From the NCBI GenBank assembly GCA_015057455.1, contig SVEH01000007.1:1-64000 (forward strand): a DNA stretch of 64,000 bases, read 5' to 3'. This document shows positions 59,540 to 64,000 of the stretch, one piece after another. The stretch's first letter is position 1, and every line of letters starts with the position of its first letter. Both the position numbers and the translations under genes were made by a program. The DNA is from Lachnospiraceae bacterium. Lineage in GTDB: Bacteria; Bacillota; Clostridia; Lachnospirales; Lachnospiraceae. Under the pieces are notes generated by a model, which was given only the letters and a program-made list of their open reading frames with translations, searched no databases and was not told the origin of the DNA.

Positions 59540-61360
59540 ATGGGCAATCTTATGACTAGTATGTGGACCGCTGTAGCAGGAATGGGAGTAAGTCAGTCGT
59601 TTTTAAATACAACTGCACATAACCTTACAAATGCTAATACAGAAGGCTACACTCGTCAACAATCCATGATAGTAGATAGTTATTACAATACAGTAGCTGG
59701 AAGAAATAAAGATTTTATTATTGGAACAGGTACTGCTGTAGAGACAATTAGACAGATAAGAAATGAATTTTACGATGCTTCTTACAGAGAAGAAGTTGGT
59801 CGTGAAGGTTTTTATCGTGCCCAATATGAATGTATTTCAGAAGTTGAAGATTTATTTGGTGAAGTTAATGGAGTTGAATTTCAAGAAGATATACAACAAT
59901 TGTGGGAATCAATTCAAGAATTAGCAAAAGAACCAGATAGTATAGTAGTTAGAAGTGGTTTAGTGAATTCTGCTTCTGACTTTTTGACACGTGCAAAAGA
60001 CATATATAGGCAACTAGATGCTTATCAAAAGGATTTAAATGATAGTGTAATAACAACTGTAAATAAAATAAATGAATTGGGTCAAACAATATATGATTTA
60101 AATAAAAAGATTGTAGCTATTGAAGCACCAGGTGTTGAAAATGCAAATGATTTAAGAGATACAAGAAATAAATGTTTAGACGAATTGGCTGAACTTATAG
60201 ATATAACATATAGAGAAGATATGGATGGATCTGTATATGTACTTGCTGAAGGTACTAATTTTGTTACATCAATGGGATGCAATAAAATGGGACTAGAGAA
60301 AATTGAACATGGCTCAGATTTAGTAATACCTACTTGGCCATCATATAAGGAAAATGTATATGATGAACAAGATTTTGCTCATGTGACAACTGGTTCAGAT
60401 ACAGGATATTTGAAAGGATTATTAATGGCAAGAGGTACAGGTGTAGTTAATCAGTATGATGTACCAAGAGAACCATTAAGAGAGGATTATGATAGTCCAG
60501 CAGCATATGAAGATGCAATGAATAGATATTTGACAGGAACAAAGCAATATAATGAAACTATTGATACATCTTCAGTAATGACTGTAATGGCACAGATAGA
60601 TACATTAGTATCAGGAGTTGCAGAAAAATTAGATAGTATTTTAGCACCTAATAAAACTATGGAAATATTAGTTGATAATGGAAGAGGTGGCTATATTACA
60701 AAAGAGATTACTGTCTTAGACGAAGAAAAAGCAACTGTTGGTATGGATAGAGACAGAACAATGGGTGAAACAATATTTGCCAGAATGGGAACAGAAAGAT
60801 ACAAGGATGTAGAAGTGACTGTTTATAAACTAGATCATAATGGAGATTATATATCAGATGGTCAAGGTGGATATGTAACAGAGAAGAAAATGGTTAGACA
60901 GTATAATGAGGTTGATGTAACTAACAATAACACATTATATACAATAAATAATTTAAAGATAAATCATAATATAGTAGAAGATTATTCAAAAATCCCATTA
61001 AGTACTAAAGAAAATAATGGTGAGTTTGATTATTCAAATGTTGTGGTGGATTTGGCTAGTATGTGGGATGAAACATTTGCTAAAATTGCACCAGGAACTA
61101 TGACAAACTATACATTTCAAGATTATTATACTGCAATGATAAATGACATAGGTAACGTAGGACTTACAATGCATATGATGATGGAAGGCCAGGAAACAAT
61201 GGTTGGAAGTATAGCAGATATGAGAGAAAACTATATGGGTGTTTCACAAGATGAAGAGTTATCGTTTCTTATGAAGGCACAGAATGCATACAATGCATCA
61301 TCTAGATATTTTAATGTTATAAATGAAATGATTGAAACGTTAGTACAAAGTTTAGGTTAA
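59540..61360 (+). CDS. flgK: Flagellar hook-associated protein 1 (FlgK), first copy
   Basis: 606-aa hook-filament junction protein. The N-terminal rod/hook-type motif AHNLTNANTEGYTRQQ is at about 27-42. The C-terminal helix SFLMKAQNAYNASSRYFNVI near 574-593 is diagnostic. The central region is variable. GAGGTGAT precedes the ATG, 12 bases after flgN. It is followed by a second FlgK-like gene of almost the same length. Confidence 0.93.
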   Translation: MGNLMTSMWTAVAGMGVSQSFLNTTAHNLTNANTEGYTRQQSMIVDSYYNTVAGRNKDFIIGTGTAVETIRQIRNEFYDASYREEVGREGFYRAQYECISEVEDLFGEVNGVEFQEDIQQLWESIQELAKEPDSIVVRSGLVNSASDFLTRAKDIYRQLDAYQKDLNDSVITTVNKINELGQTIYDLNKKIVAIEAPGVENANDLRDTRNKCLDELAELIDITYREDMDGSVYVLAEGTNFVTSMGCNKMGLEKIEHGSDLVIPTWPSYKENVYDEQDFAHVTTGSDTGYLKGLLMARGTGVVNQYDVPREPLREDYDSPAAYEDAMNRYLTGTKQYNETIDTSSVMTVMAQIDTLVSGVAEKLDSILAPNKTMEILVDNGRGGYITKEITVLDEEKATVGMDRDRTMGETIFARMGTERYKDVEVTVYKLDHNGDYISDGQGGYVTEKKMVRQYNEVDVTNNNTLYTINNLKINHNIVEDYSKIPLSTKENNGEFDYSNVVVDLASMWDETFAKIAPGTMTNYTFQDYYTAMINDIGNVGLTMHMMMEGQETMVGSIADMRENYMGVSQDEELSFLMKAQNAYNASSRYFNVINEMIETLVQSLG

Positions 61361-61409
61361 AGTTAGATTAATGATAAATGTGTTTTTATATTAGTAAAGG
61401 AGAGATAGT

Positions 61410-63227
61410 ATGGGTTCACCGTTTTTTGGAATGGATATAGCTGTATCAGGATTATTTGCAAGTCAAATACAATTAAATACTACATCACATAATATAGCTA
61501 ATTCCGAAACTGAAGGTTATACTAAACAATCTGTCACACTAGAAGCAGCAGAAGCTCTTAGAACACGTTCTAAAATAGGTATGGTTGGAACTGGTGTATT
61601 GGCAGAAGATATAGCTCAAACAAGAAATTCATATTATGACATTAAATATAGAAGAAGTAATGGTATTGCAGGAGAATACGAAGCAAAATCATATTATTTA
61701 ACAGAGATAGAGAATTATTTAAATGAATTAGACGAAAGCGGATTTACAACATTACATGATAACTTTTATGAAGCGTTATCAGATTTAAGTAATGATCCAA
61801 TGGATTTAGATAAAAGACAAGCAGTATCACAAGAAGCAGAGACTTTAATGGATTATTTTAATACATTGTATGGAAATTTACAGACAGTGCAAACTGATTT
61901 GAATAGTGAAGTTAAAGTACAAGTAGATGAGATTAATTCAATAGCTAAAGAAATTGCAGAGCTAAATGTTCAAATAAGTTTATATGAATTAAATGGTGGT
62001 ACAGCAAATGATTTAAGAGACCAAAGAAATAAAATCCTAGATGATTTATCAGGAATATGCCATGTTGAGACTCAAGAACTTACAATAAACGAAGATGGTT
62101 TAAATAAAGGAACAAAAATATTCCGAGTAACTATTAATGGTGAAGTACTTGTTGATAATAATATAGTAAATGAACTTAAATGTGAGATTAGGCCGTCAAA
62201 GGAAAACCAAAACGATGTTGATGGATTATATGATGTGGTTTGGGCTAAGACAGGTGAAAAATTGCATTTGGAAGGTGTAGAAGTATCAGGAAGACTAAAA
62301 GCTTTAATAGATGTAAGAGATGGTAATAATGATGAGAATCTTCAAGGTAGAGTAACTGCTAATGTTGGAGATACATTGTTAACAATAACAGGAACTAATA
62401 TTAATGGTGTTTCAAAGATGAATATGCCAGAGCAAGGTAGAATTGTTATTGGTGGAGCTGAGTATTATTACGATGGCTTTACGGCGAAAGAAGATTATAA
62501 TGGTCAATTTTTCTATGACTTTAATCTTACAACTCCTGTTAGATATGCAGTTACAGATAAAATAGCATCTGTTGGAGATTGTGTTGATTGTAAAGGAGTT
62601 CCATATTTTCAGTCTATGATAAATGAATTTATGAGAACTTTTACAAGTGAATTTAATGAAATTCATCGTGGTGGAGATGATTTAAATGGTAATGCAGGTC
62701 TTGATTTCTTTGTATATACTGATGCAGTAACAGAAAATCAAGTGCCAGAGATTCCGGCAATAGATGAAAAGCAAAGTTTTACAGTATTTAAAACTATAAA
62801 TGCAAGCTATTATAAAATGACAGGTCATAATATTAAAGTTAATGAAAAAATACTTGATGATCCAAGTTTAATAGCAGCAGCAGATAAAGATTCTATAGAA
62901 GATGGTGGAGAGAATAAAGAAAATATTGTTAAATTAATTGCACTTAAGAATGATGTAAATATGTTTAAACAAGGAACTCCTTCATCATATTTACAAACTA
63001 TAGTATCTGAAATTGGCGTTGTTAATAATAATGCATCTAGTTTAAGTGAAAATCAAAGTAATATAGTAACTTCAATAGAAAAGATGAGATTATCTACAAG
63101 TGGAGTAGATGTAGATGAAGAAGGTATGGATTTGATTAAATATCAAAGAGCATATGAGTTATCATCGAAAGTATTTAATATAATGAATGAAATTTATAGA
63201 AAACTTATAAATGAAACAGGGGTTTAA
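61410..63227 (+). CDS. flgK: Flagellar hook-associated protein FlgK, second copy
   Basis: 605-aa FlgK paralogue. The N-terminal motif is SHNIANSETEGYTKQ. The region EYEAKSYYLTEIENYLNELD resembles other FlgK proteins more closely than does copy one. The C terminus is DLIKYQRAYELSSKVFNIMN. Both copies keep the terminal helices needed for filament packing. AAAGGAGAG precedes the ATG. Two tandem FlgK genes may form a two-layer junction or serve different filaments; this is inference. Confidence 0.9.
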   Translation: MGSPFFGMDIAVSGLFASQIQLNTTSHNIANSETEGYTKQSVTLEAAEALRTRSKIGMVGTGVLAEDIAQTRNSYYDIKYRRSNGIAGEYEAKSYYLTEIENYLNELDESGFTTLHDNFYEALSDLSNDPMDLDKRQAVSQEAETLMDYFNTLYGNLQTVQTDLNSEVKVQVDEINSIAKEIAELNVQISLYELNGGTANDLRDQRNKILDDLSGICHVETQELTINEDGLNKGTKIFRVTINGEVLVDNNIVNELKCEIRPSKENQNDVDGLYDVVWAKTGEKLHLEGVEVSGRLKALIDVRDGNNDENLQGRVTANVGDTLLTITGTNINGVSKMNMPEQGRIVIGGAEYYYDGFTAKEDYNGQFFYDFNLTTPVRYAVTDKIASVGDCVDCKGVPYFQSMINEFMRTFTSEFNEIHRGGDDLNGNAGLDFFVYTDAVTENQVPEIPAIDEKQSFTVFKTINASYYKMTGHNIKVNEKILDDPSLIAAADKDSIEDGGENKENIVKLIALKNDVNMFKQGTPSSYLQTIVSEIGVVNNNASSLSENQSNIVTSIEKMRLSTSGVDVDEEGMDLIKYQRAYELSSKVFNIMNEIYRKLINETGV

Positions 63228-63287
63228 AATGATTAATAAAGGCTGATAGGAGTGTATGTCAGCATGTTGTTTTAGGAGGCGAGAGTT

Positions 63288-64000
63288 ATGAGAGTAACTA
63301 CTAAAATGATTAATAATAGTATGATGGCTAATATAGCAAGTAATAAGACTAATCTTGATAAATTAAATAATCAGTATACAACTGGTAATAAGATTCAAAA
63401 GCCATCAGAAGACCCAATTGTTGCAGTTAGAACATTAAAGTTAAGAAAAACTATGTCAGAAATAGCTCAATATACAGAGAAAAATATTCCAGATGCTATG
63501 TCATGGATGGATGTAACTACAAGTTCATTAGACAGTATGGATGCTATTATGACTAATATATATGGATATTTAAATCAAGGTGCAACAGATATTTTATCAG
63601 CATCAGAGAGAAAAACAATTGCTACTAATTTACTTGAATTAAAAAATGAAATATACAGTGAAGGTAATGCAAATTACGCAGGAAGATATGTATTTACTGG
63701 ATATAAAACAGATACTCCATTAACTTTTCAAGAAAATTGTGATGATTATAGGTATACAATTACAGAACATTTTGAAATACCAGAAATTGATGAAGTATCA
63801 AAGTTAAAAGGTGCCTATGATTTAGATGATTATGATGCAGGAGCACCAGATGCAACATTATTTGAAGAAACACCTGTTGAAACTATTGTTCATAAAATTC
63901 AAATTGGTTATACAGGTCTATGTAGCGATAAATTACATCCAAAAACAAGAGAACCTATAGAAGGGGCTGTTGCAGCTGAATTTTCAGCAACAAAGATAGA
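63288..64000 (+). CDS. flgL: Flagellar hook-associated protein 3 (FlgL), partial at window end
   Basis: The frame opens at 63288 with AGGAGG 9 bases upstream and runs off the end of the window after about 237 codons. It begins MRVTTKMINNSMMANIASNK and has KPSEDPIVAVRTLKLRKTM, the flagellin-like N-terminal helices of FlgL, and the FlgL-type GNANYAGRYVFTGYKT. It is the last component of the hook-filament junction and fits the operon order flgM-flgN-flgK-flgK-flgL. Confidence 0.92.
   Translation, partial: MRVTTKMINNSMMANIASNKTNLDKLNNQYTTGNKIQKPSEDPIVAVRTLKLRKTMSEIAQYTEKNIPDAMSWMDVTTSSLDSMDAIMTNIYGYLNQGATDILSASERKTIATNLLELKNEIYSEGNANYAGRYVFTGYKTDTPLTFQENCDDYRYTITEHFEIPEIDEVSKLKGAYDLDDYDAGAPDATLFEETPVETIVHKIQIGYTGLCSDKLHPKTREPIEGAVAAEFSATKI

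Overview
The window reads as chromosome from a motile, low-GC, Gram-positive anaerobe, most likely a member of the Lachnospiraceae (Clostridia). The evidence is the AT-rich sequence, strong GGAGG-type ribosome binding sites, a Bacillus/Clostridia-type mbl-flhO-flhP block, a comF-yvyF pair, a rapZ-whiA-crh-like block, a rho-rpmE-DUF1385-prmC-prfA block, a T-box valS leader and a full flgM-flgN-flgK-flgL operon. I see no rRNA, tRNA, prophage or intact insertion sequence. The species cannot be fixed from sequence reading alone.

Layout. 1-917 is a long intergenic region with a half copy of a dispersed palindromic repeat and the mbl promoter. 918-6246 carries cell shape and flagellar rod genes (MreB/Mbl, two FlgF/FlgG-type rod proteins, a FlgJ-type rod protein), a nucleotidyltransferase, ComF and YvyF. 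6367-7203 is cvfB on the minus strand. 7406-14611 is a four-gene cluster of poorly described proteins: a 1208-aa Ig-plus-helical-repeat protein, a degenerate Hsp70/actin-fold protein, a TPR-like protein and a coiled-coil membrane protein. I consider it the best candidate for an undescribed system. 14612-15560 holds two long palindromic elements and a perfect octanucleotide repeat that runs into the translation start of a PhoB/PhoR-type two-component pair (15573-17617). A chemoreceptor and a 2071-aa secreted beta-solenoid protein follow, to 26141.

26295-46865 is a housekeeping region: T-box-valS, an orphan TnpB/IS605-type right-end RNA remnant, hprK, a ROK glucokinase, a 43-bp tandem repeat array, murB-rapZ-whiA-crh-like-dnaE, a cold-shock gene, a degenerate GGDEF protein, then rho-rpmE-DUF1385-prmC-prfA. 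46866-58412 is accessory: another palindromic element, a ZIP transporter, a redox-type Cys protein, an HD hydrolase, a secreted protein with two starch-binding-like modules, two paralogous single-pass membrane proteins with a shared C-terminal domain, a winged-helix protein, a coiled-coil protein and a PTESVE-repeat surface protein. 58590-64000 is the flagellar hook-junction operon flgM-flgN-flgK-flgK2-flgL, with flgL running off the end.

Links between genes. HprK, the ROK kinase and a Crh-like HPr (Ser46 present, His15 replaced by Glu) suggest a carbon-catabolite signalling set. The mbl/rod genes, YvyF, the chemoreceptor and the flgM operon form a split flagellar regulon. Candidate sigma-28 promoters precede the chemoreceptor and flgM. 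Several proteins here (Rho, the DUF1385 protein, the 464-aa membrane protein) carry long Asn-rich disordered segments.
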